A DNA stretch of 64,000 nucleotides from Bidens hawaiensis (GCA_021521415.1 JAIQDT010000001.1:9362001-9426000); one strand, 5' to 3'; positions 45,941 through 57,175 are shown, counted from the first letter of the stretch. The notes: generated from the letters alone by a model not told the origin. Program-made: numbers and translations.

Positions 45941-48900
45941 TCAAGTCTCTATATCAACATCAGCCTCTTCATCGCCCTCATCATTACCTCCTCCCTCAGC
46001 ATCTGGCGCAACCCGCTCCTCGTCATCTCCAAACTTACCATAATCAAGCTGTTCGTCTTGAATGGAGTCGTCTTCTATCACGATAGTGTCAGGAGTAGGT
46101 CCTTTGGCCACGCTAGAGCCGCTAGCAGAGGCAGCATTTCCCGCGCCATCATCGCTGCCACCAGTCCCTTCACATTCGTCAAGTAATTTCTTTAGCGCCC
46201 CAAGATCGGGCTGGTCAGCAAGCGCGGCCATCTGCAAGTCACAAGGAAAAGTATGAGTACAAAAGATTAGGAAAATAAGTCAAGGTAAACTCATTAAGGT
46301 TAAAATACCTGCTCAAGGATGGGAATTGGAGTATTCAAGTACTTCTTCCCCACCTCGGCCATGTCAGCGCAGACAACGTCGAGCTGATAAGGGTAGTCGG
46401 ATGGATTCTTCTTCAGCATGCCATATTCATAGCCATCCTTAAACCCTTCAGCTCGACCCACCAAGCGCGACGCAGCATTGCAATCCATCACAAGGGTCTG
46501 AAACTCGTCTGAGTATTTCATCGCATAAGCGCAACGAGTCACACCCTGTGAAACTAGCCATTGGCGATCCTGCGCGAGGGAAGAAACAGACGTCTCAAGA
46601 GCAGGAATCTGAGAGTTTAACAACTCAACAGTTTCTTTGGTTTGTTTTAGCTCTTCACTGTCAGACGCTGCTGCCGCCAAGGCTTCATTCCTTTCCGCTC
46701 GCGCAGCATCGAGCTCTTCTCAGTTAGACGCTGCTGCCGCCAATGCTTCATCCTTTTCTGCTCGCGCAGCTTCGAGCTCTTTCTTCGGGCGCGCAACCTC
46801 ACTCTCTAATAAAGATTTGAGAGTGATAGCCTGCACAAGAGTTTGATCACGCGCTTCTGCCTCTAACGCGCTCGCCGAGCGTAACTGGCCACATCCGCTT
46901 CTGCCGCCTGCAGCTTCTCCCGCGCAGCCTGCAGCTCATGCCCGCGCTTCACAAAGGCAGCGTTGGCACTTGCTCGGTTCTCGCTAAGCTCTGCTTGGAG
47001 TTTCTCAGCTCTCTCTCGAGCGTCAGAAAGATTCCAAGCAGAAATCTTAGCCTCTTGCTTGGCCTCCACAAGGGCATCACGCACTTTTATATAATCATTG
47101 CGAAGCTCTTGGGAGGCAGCAAAGAACGCAGACCCAGCAAAAAGGTGGTCGTTGAGCAAGTCCACGCGAGCGCGGTCCTCCTGAAACCTCCTTTCAGCCG
47201 GAGGCACAGAGTGAGCCCAGAAGTCTTCACACACGCCCATGGATTGAAATGAGCTATCTTCAGTAATATTCCAGCTCGGGCGGTATATGTGATCGGCTTC
47301 CTGCAAACACAAAACCACGCAAAAGCAACGTTTTAGTCATCTAAACACTAATCTGGAAGTCCGCACATCGGAGCAAAACAAACTTAAACCTGCGGAGAGC
47401 TGGCAAAAAAGTCAGCGCCAGCCCCACGAGAAGAAGGCTGCGCCACGAAATCTCATGGCGCTATAGGGCTTGCGCGGACACCATCGGAATCTTCAAAATT
47501 GACCTCCTCATCATCCTCTGTAACAGGTCTTTTCTCCTGCGACTTGGAAAAATCAAAAACAGTCTCACGAGGAGGGCTGCGCGCAGGAGGAGGTGAGGGA
47601 GGTCTTGACGTCGCTAGATCAGCACGTAAAATAGTCTCCTGCTCCTTAGTAATCCCAATGAGAGGAGATTCAGTGCTTGTTGGAGCAGGAGCAGAACTAA
47701 CGGCGCCGGCGCCAGCAGTGCCACCAGCAGCTTGTTTGCCAGCTATAATTCCTATGAAAAAACCAACAAGGAGAAATGATTCATGACTTGATCTAAAGGA
47801 AAAAATCAGAAAATCAAAGCGCAATAAATACCTTGGCGCACCGCCGTCCGCGAACTGAGCATCGCCATGAAGTCCATTTTCCCCCTTTTCGAGGGTAAAA
47901 CAGGGGACTTCAAAGCAACCTTCGGCGCAGCCTCGGTACCTTGCTGCGCCTGAGGTTGAGCCACCAAAGTCGCCGGCTCTACAAACATTTGAGTGAGCAA
48001 AGCTTCATTAATAACTATCGGAATCACGCTCATAAAACCACAAAATATAAACAAAGTATACCTGTTGGAGAAGATGAAACAGCAGGCGCAGCGCCGTTTC
48101 CCTTGTCCGCCGCGCGAAGAGATGAGGTGGCAGCACCATACCTCGTGTGAACAGGAGGATTGCCCACACCTCGAGGCAAAGAAGACGAGGAAAACCAGGA
48201 GGTAAATCCCTTGGTTTTCTCAAGTCCCTTCGCTTGGGTAGGAGGATCTTGGGCAACAGGGGCATCATTTTTCTTCTGTTTTTTACTGGCCCCTGCGCCA
48301 GTTTTGCCTTTAGCTTTGCGCTTGAGTTGTGGCGCCTCAGCTTCTTCCTCCACCTCCTCTTCCGCAAGCTCCAACTCATAGTTATCGAGCGCATCTACAA
48401 TACGTGCAACAGAAATTTTAACCAAATTTGGTATTCTAAAGGCATAAGCATAAGTACAAAGGCTTACCAGGCGCATCGCTGTCAAAGCGAAATTCTAAAT
48501 CGACAGGGATGAACATATCATCGAAGCGATCGGGGAAAGCAACTTCCCCAGCGCCCAGCGCGACAGAGCCACCCTCCATATGCTCGTCATAGGCGGCGTG
48601 GACGTATTCCTTGCTTACTGGATAATACAAGACAAATGATATCAGCAAAACGAATTATATTCGCGCAGAAATAATGCAATGAGCTAATAACTCACCTAAG
48701 CCATCAACTTGGATGACAGGCTCAGTCGTGCTGTCGGTCCACCTCTTGCACATACCAACCCCTACCAGCGCCTCCTCGCAAATATTCTTGGCGGGGGATG
48801 GTTCAGCAGTTAACTTGTTAACCCATGCGCCCGTTGGGCTCTTAAGAACATTCTCATCCGCGGGCGCAGAAGTGATCGCGCGCATGGTCATGCGGATGGG

Positions 48901-49491
48901 AATCACACCAGCCTTAATATAAAAAAATTTTTCAGACCAGTCATGAAGGCTTTTGAAGGAAACAGTGCAGCACTTAACCTTCTGACTGCGCGGTGTGAAC
49001 GAGAACCAAGAATCTTGGATTTTTGGCTTGTAAAAATATTGAAAGCGCCGAGGGGTGGGCTCCTCGCGCTGAGCTTTGCACATGAACTCAAAATGAGTCA
49101 TGCGCACTAGTCCACAATGATGGACTTGGGATATGTGAATCCCATAAAACTGAAGGAGCGCACCCATAAACCTTGTCATCGGAAGACGAAGGTTACAGTG
49201 AGTGAAAAAGTGAGAGTATAAAGAGATGTAGCCGGTGGGCGGATCTGCCGCCGGGAGCAGACAGCCGTACTCAGGGAGAAAACCCTGAGAGGTGACGAGG
49301 TTGTCGAAATCAGACTGTTTCAATTTACAGGGAATCTCATCCCATCTCTTCACTGTTTTGTTCTTCCCCACCTCCTCCGACGAGGCCTCGGCAGCCCGTT
49401 TACCCTTGCCGGTCTTCTTCAAAGTGGACATAACTAATGATTTTACACGGCGTTTGCTGGGGGAAATTGTGGTGTCTGGGTTATCAGACAT
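45941..49491 (-). pseudogene. Antisense multi-exon gene with 'putative gypsy-type transposase' domain, element C copy
   Basis: Minus strand, ATG at 49489-49491 (MSDNPDTTISPSKRRVK; an in-frame ATG lies 15 bp upstream). Predicted exons by GT-AG and frame continuity: 49491-48696, 48617-48468, 48394-48062, 48014-47832, 47751-47390, 47300-46309, 46231-45941, about 1035 codons. Exon 1 holds the domain: GYISLYSHFFTHCNLRLPMT, FYGIHISQVHHCGLVRMTHF, WFSFTPRSQ and WSEKFFYIKAG, resembling Transposase_28 (putative gypsy type). Then a Lys/Glu-rich and Pro/Ala-rich linker, an Ala/Glu coiled coil (about 47150-46600), and an acidic C-terminus. Lesions: TGA at 47453-47455, TGA at 46720-46722, a frameshift near 46868. 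The 47-bp third intron is unusually short, so its borders are uncertain. Molecular function unknown. Confidence 0.7.
46650..46775 (-). repeat. 63-bp tandem duplication in the coiled-coil exon
   Basis: Two units of exactly 63 bp (21 codons, three heptads) encode EELDAARAERNEALAAAAS and ELEAARAEKDEALAAAAS. The downstream unit carries one of the stops, TGA at 46720-46722, by substitution relative to the other. Confidence 0.8.
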
Positions 49492-49634
49492 ACAATGGTG
49501 AATCAAAGAGCGGTTACTTTAAGCACGGAAATCTGTAAGCAAAAGATTAAGGCTCTTAATCGGAATGAAAAGTGAAGGAGAAAGAGCTCTGAAAATAACA
49601 GTGAAGATGAAGAAAAAACAACTCAAAAGGCTTG

Positions 49635-49642
49635 CTTTTATA
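49635..49642 (-). promoter_or_regulatory. TATA box of the antisense gene in C
   Basis: TATAAAAG on the minus strand, 144 bp upstream of the ATG at 49491, and internal to the element. The two related genes in element E have a TATA box at almost the same distance (140 and 151 bp). Confidence 0.6.
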
Positions 49643-49993
49643 GGCCCAGGAGAGAGAGAGAAACAGGTACTGATCAGAGTTACGCTCACGCGCCCCCACT
49701 CGCAGGTGCAGGCCAACATGAGCGCGACACGTGTTCCTGACACTGTATGAGGAGACATGAAAGGCCACTGTAGCACCTCGAGCACACGAAAAGTCTGACA
49801 CAACGTCTCCATCTCTGACGCATGCCAGCACCAACCAACCACGTACATGGACGATTCATTTCAACCAAAAGGATAGAATTTCGCGCAACGCACATATGAG
49901 AAACAAAAAAGAAAAGACAAACCCTATTAAAAGAGCAAACTATTAAGTCTAATATCTATCTTACCTCGCTCGCGCGAGACAAGACACACATTA
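49643..49993. other. Putative upstream region of the antisense gene
   Basis: About 350 bp between the antisense TATA box and the polypurine tract, including 'gcgacacgtgttcc' (CACGTG at about 49727-49732) and 'cgctcgcgcgagac'. No coding sequence. Likely promoter DNA of the antisense gene, inferred from position. Confidence 0.4.
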
Positions 49994-50006
49994 GACTGGG
50001 GGGCCT
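49994..50006 (+). other. Polypurine tract of element C
   Basis: gactggggggcct directly before the 3' LTR start TGAAGAGG. Confidence 0.75.
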
Positions 50007-51005
50007 TGAAGAGGTATGCACCCGCCTGAACATCGAGCGGGGCGGGTCAACCCACAAGATATAGACAAGAGGCTTGAAATCAGGATGTCATGAAGACACA
50101 AAGCCAAAACCTATGCGCATGGCGCATATCACATATGCTCACGCATCACATATGCTCACGCGTATCACATATGCTCACGCATCATATATGCTCACGCATA
50201 TCACATCTGCGCGTGGCGCATCTACGTGTGGCGCATATCACATATGCTCACGCTATCACATCTGCGCGTGGCGCATCTGCGCGTGGCGCATATCACATGC
50301 TCACGCATATTACATATGCTTGCGCATATCACATCTGCGCATGAAACATCTGCGCGTGAGAATAAAGAGAAGACCTCGCGCATCCCCAGGGTAGGCGCAT
50401 ATCACACATGCACATAATCAACCACGTCCTTATCCAAATCAGGATAAGGACAACCATGATTGTGCTCATCATACAACCTTCCAGAAGGTATCCTTTAAGG
50501 AATAAAGAATATGATGATGTTGACAGCTGCCAATGAAAGGTGGACAACTCAGCAAAACCCATGTGCTACCACGTGATTGCACATGGGTCAGGTGAAATAC
50601 CTTGGTCAGAGAATAATCAATGAAAAAGCACCAGGTGTCCTAAGGACACGTGGCGCGAAGCAATAGGAGGAGGCCAAAAAGGCCCTAATTGGGTCTGAGC
50701 CCAATCATTGAAAACCCTAACACTATAAATACCACACCACCTCCACAAGGGGAGGTAAGCAAGAAAATACATTCTAAATCCTTACTCACTTTCAGATTAT
50801 TATTATCTTCTCCTACAATATCTTATTCTCACACCGGAGGGTTACCCCAAAGAGGACCCCTCTGTCCCTTTCTGAGGGGTAAGTTAACGGTGCTGCTCGT
50901 TTTGTAGGTGGAAGAATTCATACTCCGGAAAACCATCGGTGATACAGCACACTCATACCCGAGGAAAGTTGATCGTCTACTAGTAAGTTGATCCACGTTT
51001 CTTCA
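50007..51005 (+). repeat. 3' LTR of element C (999 bp)
   Basis: TGAAGAGGTATGCACCC ... CCACGTTTCTTCA. TATA at 50724-50731. The short array (50118-50360) has different unit order and number from the 5' LTR. The following five bases are ATAAG. Confidence 0.93.
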
Positions 51006-51010
51006 ATAAG

Positions 51011-51716
51011 TTATACTTTAGATTAAACAGTGATGCTGTTATGCCAAAGGCAAATTCACTAGAATGATTAACAAAGAATTACATTCGCTCTACTCTTGGT
51101 TTCCACTTAATTGCATTCATAGAGAATGTATGTTTCTCTATTTTACTCATAATCATTCATAATTATTCGTTTAAGTGAAATCAAGTGTATAACTTTTTTT
51201 TATTATGAAAGTGAAATTATCAAAAAAAATTTATAAAACTTAAAGTGTTATTAGTTGAATTATTAGTATGGATTATTATCATATATTAAGTTACAGTTTT
51301 GATCATCAAATTTCCATTTGTCTAAAATATTTAAGATTTTGTAGTAATTTTGAGTGAAGTAATACGATTGTTTTTCAATAACTTCTCCATGAGGCATGTA
51401 GGAACGTTGGCCAGTATTATCAGCTGAATTTAATATCGTGCTGAAATTGTTGTTAAGTTAGGCTTTGGTTATTCACATTATTGTTTGTATGTCTTACGCC
51501 GCTCGTATGATGGATGTGTGGCAACATGAAAATAATGATGACATACACATAAAGGGTGTAGGAATATAGCATCCTATAATTGTGATGCTTATTACTTCAA
51601 CCACAAAATTTTACTCTCATGCAATACTGTAGATGAACAGGGACAAGAAAGATATGTAAAGGAAGAACAATCAAAGAAAAGATCTATCATCGATAAAGCT
51701 AATGTCGAATAGATAT
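51011..51716. other. AT-rich DNA between elements C and D
   Basis: No supported gene or repeat. It continues the pre-insertion DNA left of 38586 once element C is removed. Confidence 0.5.
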
Positions 51717-52383
51717 TGTTGCTACAACAAAGATAAGACCAATGTTAGTTGATGAACTGGTTAGGCTAAAAGGCTTCAAGGGTTCAGTTTAGCCTAACGT
51801 AGGTCGTGGTGTCCCTCTACGTTTGCAAAACGTAGAAGGAGGTTCACTAGTTAATTGTTTGTTGTTATAGCTCACTGATGATCAAGAACCGAGATGTTTG
51901 GAACCGGTTTTGGAATGATGTTCTTAGTGAAGCTATGAATATGTTGAAGTGAGAAAGGAATAAGTAATGTGTATATTCCTCAAGAGAGAAGAGAGAAGAT
52001 TAGGGAGATGATGTTATCTGCCCAAATCTTGTTGTGTTTGTGTTTATGGTTAAGTACCCTTTTTATAGGTGAAGAGATATATAACCATGTAGTTTAAATG
52101 TAATTAACTAGTTAACCTCTAGTTTGCATAGAGAGTTGACCGTTAGTTGGGGCGGGAAGCTTTGGACCGTTTGTCCGTACATAAAGTAACAATACTTGTT
52201 CTGATTTTGTCCTTTGTTCAGAAAGGACAAGGATGTGAATAGTGATGTGACCTTGTACTGTTGCACATGGGTATTACTTTTCATAGATTTGGACGGGAGA
52301 ATGAAGCTTTTAACCATCTAACCCTTTTAGCGTTAATGTGTTACAGCCATTTTTATTATTCCCTTGGGCTACCCCCGTCATCA
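51717..52383 (-). repeat. Left (3') LTR of element D
   Basis: Plus-strand ends TGTTGCTACAAC and CCCCCGTCATCA. A TATA box (TATAAAAA on minus) lies at 52060-52067. It pairs with 57196-57861. Confidence 0.92.
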
Positions 52384-52394
52384 GCCCCCCAAGT
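52384..52394 (-). other. Polypurine tract of element D
   Basis: On the minus strand acttggggggc immediately precedes the LTR start TGATGACGGG. Confidence 0.75.
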
Positions 52395-52599
52395 CAGAGG
52401 TGTTTGAGAAGTAAGCTCAAGGGCTACTGACTTTTTCACACATTTTGTTTATTGCTTAAAGGCTTTGAGGCTTGAAAGCTTGGAAGCTTTGTTCAGTTTT
52501 AGTTATTTTTTGAATTGTTGATGTGACAAGTGATGTGATGGTAACTGCCACATCACGGTTCCCAATAACTGCTTTACAATTAATAGTAATTAACCAAAT

Positions 52600-52782
52600 A
52601 ACTATTCATTTTTCTTCGGCTGGAATTACAGCTTCCGATCCGAACACTAGACTGTAAGGTGTTCGCTTATGGCTTGTCTTCTCGGTTGTTCTTATTGTCC
52701 ATAAAACGTTTGGGAGTTCTTCAAGCCAGTTGTTGTTGTGCCTTCCCAGCCTTGATTTGATTCGAACCCTTTCAGCCTCATT
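52600..52782 (-). pseudogene. Integrase C-terminal remnant of element D
   Basis: Minus-strand reading ERVRIKSRLGRHNNNWLEEL, PNVLWTIRTTEKTSHKRTPY, SLVFGSEAVIPAEEK then stop. This corresponds to the part of integrase after the catalytic Glu ('WVEELPNVLWAHRT...' in element C). It joins directly to the linker behind aRNH (KNGELPSD) at about 52783, so the zinc module and catalytic core, and also the tail to the polypurine tract, are missing. Confidence 0.8.
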
Positions 52783-53253
52783 CTAGTCCGAAGGTAACTC
52801 ACCATTTTTGAGGAACTTTTCTATGGGAGTCATCCAATTGGGACCCTCTTCAGTGATTACATCTTGAACCTCCAGTTCTTGAATTGAAGGAGTTTTTAGC
52901 ACCTCTACCAGTACTTTCTTGGTGAGGTGTGCGAATGTGAGGGATGCTAGCTTGCTCAGGGCATCGGCTCTCTTGTTTTGTGATCTTGGGACTTGTTGGA
53001 TGGTGCATTCTTGAAACGTGGTTATCAACCCTTTTGCCTTTTCACGGTACATCTTCATGTTGGGATCTTTAGCTACATAGCTGTCATTGACTTGACTTGA
53101 AACAAGTAACGAGTCTGTGAAGACTTGTAACTTTTGGATCTTCATTTCTTTGGCAATCTTCAGGCCAGCGATCAATGCTTCATACTCAGCTTCGTTGTTG
53201 GTGGTCTGAAATTCAAATCGAAGTGCATATGTAAATTCTAACCCTTCAGGGTT
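52783..53253 (-). pseudogene. Archaeal-type RNase H domain of element D
   Basis: After the frame ending at 53256 the text continues FTYALRFEFQTTNNEAEYEA (Glu block), LIAGLKIAKEMKIQKLQVFT, DSLLVSSQVNDSYVAKD (Asp) and VPRSQNKRADALSKLASLTF (Asp), then the linker TEEGPNWMTPIEKFLKNGEL. The first catalytic block, EAWKLFTDGASIIERSGVG, is in the preceding frame (about 53290), so one frameshift splits the domain. Confidence 0.85.
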
Positions 53254-53255
53254 GA

Positions 53256-53830
53256 TTAAAACGAGCCCACTCCTGACCTTTCGATGATGGAAGCTCCATC
53301 GGTAAAAAGCTTCCAGGCTTCAGGGTCAGAAGGTTCAGTGGCGCTTGTGGGTATTTCAGGAATGACTTGTTTTGGAATTTCCAAGATGAAGTCCGCCAAG
53401 ACTTGGGCTTTGATAGCTTTTCTCGGGACATAGGTGATGTTATGTTCACCTAGTTCCACAACCCCCATTTGGCCAATCGGCCTGAATTTTCTGGTTTTTC
53501 AAGCACACTCTTAATGGGTTGGTCAATGACCACTTGTATAGGGTGTGCTTGAAAGTACCTTCGAAGCCTTCTGGCCGTTTGAATTAAGGCCAGAGCAAGT
53601 TTTTCCAAAGGAGGATATTTGATCTCTGCCAGTTTTAGAGTTTTACTAAAGAAATAAACGGGTACCTGAACTTTGTCTCGTTCGATGGTTAGAACCGCGC
53701 TTAATGCTTCTTCAGCTACTGAGAGGTAGACAGAGATCAGTTCTCCTGTTTCAGGGGCTGCAATAGTTGGAAGTAAGGCCAGGTGTTGCTTCATTTGGTT
53801 GAAGGCTTCCTCTGCTTCCTCTGTCCACCT
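53256..53830 (-). pseudogene. First RNase H domain of element D
   Basis: Text TEEAEEAFNQMKQHLALLPT, APETGELISVYLSVAEEALS (degenerate LSVAEE in place of the catalytic Asp block, as in element C), VQVPVYFFSKTLKLAEIKYP, PLEKLALALIQTARRLRRYF and HPIQVVIDQPIKSVLEKPEN. A frameshift at about 53455 links to MGVVELGEHNITYVPRKAIK. Confidence 0.85.
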
Positions 53831-53879
53831 GAAATTTTTCTTGTCGGTGCAACCCTTTAGCGTTTTGAAAAAGGGTAAG

Positions 53880-54566
53880 CACTTCTCAACAAGCTTGGAG
53901 GTAAAAACGCTTCAAGGCTGCAAGCCTTCCATTCAGACTTTCCACTTCTTTTTTGCTTTGTGGGAATCTGGTTTCGAGAACAGCCCTGACTTTGTTGGGA
54001 TTAGCTTTTATGCTTTGTTTTCCCACAACGTGTCCCAAAAACTTGCCTTTTTCGAACCCGAATGAACACTTTCCTGGGTTGAGCTTCATGCTGATCTTCC
54101 TCAAGCTTTGGAAGGTTTCTTGTATGTCTTCAAGCATTTGATGCTCGGTTTTGCTCTTGATCACTAAGTCATCGACATAGGCTTCCAGGTTTCTGCTGAT
54201 TTGGCTAGCAAATTCTTTGTCGATCAAACGTTGGTAGGTTGCACCGGCGTTTCGTAGGCCAAAGGGCATCTTTTGGTAACAGAAAATGCCTTTGTCCGTG
54301 TGGAAAGCGGTTTTTTCTTCATCTTCCACTTTCATGAGAATCTGATGGTAACCTTTGTAAGCGTCGAGGAAACACTTAAAGGGATGACCAGTTAAAGAGT
54401 CAACCTTGAGGTCCATCTCGGGTAAGGGATAGGAATCCTTTGGGCATGCTTTGTTTAGGTCTTTGAAGTCGATGCACATTCTCCAAGACTTGTCGGGCTT
54501 TCGAACCATGACTGGATTGGCCACCCAAGATTGATACTTGACCTCACGTAGGATTCCAGCTTGCAC
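53880..54566 (-). pseudogene. Reverse transcriptase of element D
   Basis: 226-codon frame: LREVKYQSWVANPVMVRKPD, KSWRMCIDFKDLNKACPKDS, FLDAYKGYHQILMKVEDEEK, MPFGLRNAGATYQRLIDKEF, catalytic LEAYVDDLVIKSK, and MKLNPGKCSFGFEKGKFLGH. The core RT is uninterrupted; shifts lie just before it (about 54600) and after it (about 53890). Confidence 0.92.
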
Positions 54567-54611
54567 AAGCTTTTCAACCTCTTGACATGCTGCCAGGCTT
54601 CTTTCAGGAGC

Positions 54612-55430
54612 CTAACTTCGTTTTTTTTGGACCACAGGATTAACATCTGGTGGTATTTTGAGTTCATGCTCTGCGATGCTTCGACGGATGCCTGTCATGT
54701 CTTCAGGGTACCAAGCAAAAACATCGTTGTGGTTCATCAACAGCCTTTCAAGGTGTGAGAGTGTTTCTTTGGAAAGGCTTGTGTTTACCCGTACCTTTTG
54801 GTCAGGGTACTTGGGGTTTATGGGTAAGCCTTGCTCTTCATCTTTACTTTTTGAGCTTTCCCCTTCAACCGTGTAAACCTCTTGGGTAGGTTGAAGGATT
54901 GCAATCCCCATATCGGTGGGAAACTTCACAGCACCTTTACCAACAGAGACGGCCATGTTGAACGCACATTGCCCAGGCCTTCCTATGATTACATCATAGT
55001 TGGAAGGTATGTTGATAACCACAAAAGTAAGTGGTTTGATTTTCTTCATCATGCCTTCACTAAAACAGACATCAAGGGTTAGCTGGCCTAAAGGCTTCAA
55101 GGGTACGTTGGCGATACCTTTTATGGATGACTCTGAGGGTTGAAGCCTTGAACGTTCTTCCTTGCTCAGCCGGTTGAAGAATCTTTTATACATGATTTCT
55201 GTGATCGCCCCTGTGTCAATGTAGGCTCTGCTCGTTTGTAGTGTTCCCACGTTTGCTTCCACCGTTAGAGGGTTTGAGAGTAAGTTACCTTGAGGCGGTG
55301 GGGAGCAGATGCATTGAAGCTCCCAAGCTTCCAAGTGTTGTCGTTTGTGGGAAACACCTTGGTCTAAATTTACCATATTCACCTCCTTGCTTTTCTTCTC
55401 AGCCATCTTGTCTTTGACCCCTTTCACCAA
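54612..55430 (-). pseudogene. Protease region of element D
   Basis: 272-codon frame with NPLTVEANVGTLQTSRAYID and the catalytic DTG in AYIDTGAITEIMYKRFF, IANVPLKPLGQLTLDVCFSE and NVIGRP-like block NYDVIIGRPGQCAFNMAVS, followed by the linker VFAWYPEDMTGIRRSIAEHE ahead of RT. The frame is open through the whole protease but detached from gag by a frameshift near 55500. Confidence 0.88.
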
Positions 55431-55435
55431 ATGAG

Positions 55436-57127
55436 CTAATTCTCCCGACTTGACGGCTTCCTCAATTCTTCTCTTGAGTTGGAAGCAATCGTTCGTGTGG
55501 TGACCTTTTTCATCGTGAAAATTACAGGAGGTCGGAAGTTGTGTTTCACTTCTTCGGTGGCGAGGATCTCTTGAGGGGTTTTGATCAAGGCCGTGAAGTT
55601 CACAGTTTTCTCCCTGCTTGGAGGGTTCCGGCCTTCAGGCCTTCGTTGATCTGAACTTCTTGGGTATTTATCATAGGGATTGTAGTTCACCCTCTTTCGG
55701 TTAGGACTGTTGCCTTGCTAGCTAGGAGCTCTTTTTCGTTGCTCCTTGAAATCGACGGCCTCCTTGCCTCGGATGTGGGCTTCAGCTCGTTCAAGAGCCT
55801 CTTCAAGGGTTTTAGGTAGGCACTTGTTAAAGTCCCTTGTGAGGTGCTTGGAGGTGATGGCGTTCATGAAGCCTGCCACCCTCATTTTTTCGTCGGCCCC
55901 TACATATTGTAACCCTTCTTTTTTGTACCTTTCAATGAAGTCTTGAAGGTTCTCATCATCTTTTTGTTTTATTTGAAAAATGACCGTGGAGTCCTTGACG
56001 TACCTTATTTGTTGCGAGAAGTGAGCCAAGAAGCCTTTGCTCAGATTATCAAAGCTTCGAACACTTTGAGCAGGAAGGTCATTGAACCATATTCTTGCCG
56101 ATCCGACTAACGTTTGCATGAACATCAAGCAACATTCAGCATGAGACCATTTTTTGATTCTAGCTGCCCCAGTGAAGACCTGGAGGTGGTCCTCGGGATC
56201 TTCAGTCCCATCAAACGTTCTTATATGGGGTGGCATCTTGATTTTTGTCTGGAAGTCATAATCGGCGATTTGTTGAGAGAAACATGATATGCTGCTCGGC
56301 TTGTAAGGTTTTGCAAGATCTTCATCTAGCCTCACAGCATGATTAAGGCTTGAGGTTCCTTGGTGAGCACCTAGTGCTTGGTTGATGAGCTGGGTCCAAG
56401 GGAAGTGTGCCATCATTTGGGCCATCATCTGAGGCATGAGGTTAAAGCCTTGAAGGCTTTCAGGTGTTACTGTTGTTTGGTTTGCTCCCATGGAAGTGTT
56501 CATTGCTGCACTTCGAGCCAAGGGCAAGACCGACATGGCCTGCTCCCATGTGGTGGCTGTGGGAGGAGCACTTGAAGCTGGTGACTGCCATATCTGGTCA
56601 AGAGTGGTTTCATGTCCAAGGGGTTGTGAAGTGAACAATGGGAAAGCCGTTGGGCTTGATCTCCCATAGGTGTACGGAGAAGGGTTGAAGGGTTGACAGG
56701 TTACACTTGCACCAGCTTCAAAAAGAGAAGTAGCCGGATGTGAGCTGGTTGGAGGGGAAGGTGGTCGTACAAGTGATAACGAGGGCTATGATTCTTCATA
56801 ATCTAGCCTTATCCTTATCCCCTTTTCTCTTTCCTGGCTCACGTGTTGGCTAAGGAGATGTCTTAGTTGCAAGAAATTTCGTGACACCCCTTTGAGAGTC
56901 AAGTCGACACGCTCCGGTGTGTTCGTCACCCCTCCATGAGGAGAAGGAGCCCTGGAGCGTGAAGGGGTTGGAGTTTAAAAAGGTGAAAAGTCGAGGATCA
57001 AGGGCCCCGTCGAAGTTCATCCCGTAGTGGAAAAAATAGAGGTGGTTACCGGAGTTTCTTGACCGGCACTTGGTGGCGGTGTTCTTGATATTTGGTTAAC
57101 TTCTCCAGGAGATCCACCTTCTGACAT
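55436..57127 (-). pseudogene. gag of element D
   Basis: A consistent frame starts at ATG 57125-57127 (MSEGGSPGEVNQISRTPPPS) and reaches 55718, interrupted by three in-frame stops in its first 150 codons. The longest open part has WEQAMSVLPLARSAAMNTSM, HIRTFDGTEDPEDHLQVFTG (capsid start), CCLMFMQTLVGSARIWFNDL, DLPAQSVRSFDNLSKGFLAH, FIERYKKEGLQYVGADEKMR and EALERAEAHIRGKEAVDFKE. After a TAG at about 55718 the same frame goes on (GNSPNRKRVNYNPYDKYPRS). Zinc-binding text CNFHDEKGHHTNDCFQLKRR lies across a frameshift near 55500. Confidence 0.85.
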
Positions 57128-57175
57128 GGTGATGGAGCTACACTACTGGTCTTTATGATAAAGTAAGCGGTGTAG

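Larger units (their letters stand above)
38586..51005 (+). mobile_element. Element C: Tat/Retand-like Ty3/Gypsy with antisense gene, 12.4 kb
   Basis: Bounded by 985- and 999-bp LTRs and a perfect 5-bp duplication ATAAG (38581-38585, 51006-51010). Internal order: primer site, gag, protease, RT, RNase H, archaeal-type RNase H, integrase on the plus strand; then a spacer and a multi-exon gene on the minus strand; then polypurine tract and 3' LTR. The dual RNase H arrangement is characteristic of the Tat lineage. LTRs differ by only a dozen or so substitutions plus repeat-length changes, so insertion is comparatively recent, yet pol has several frame lesions. Confidence 0.93.

Noticed and set aside
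47841..48205. Plus-strand frames inside the antisense gene region of C
   Set aside because: Shadows of minus-strand exons; the minus frames show domain, coiled coil and splice continuity, the plus frames do not.
51466..51716. Possible host exon between elements C and D
   Set aside because: Only short open stretches with stops, no splice-compatible series and no recognisable domain.
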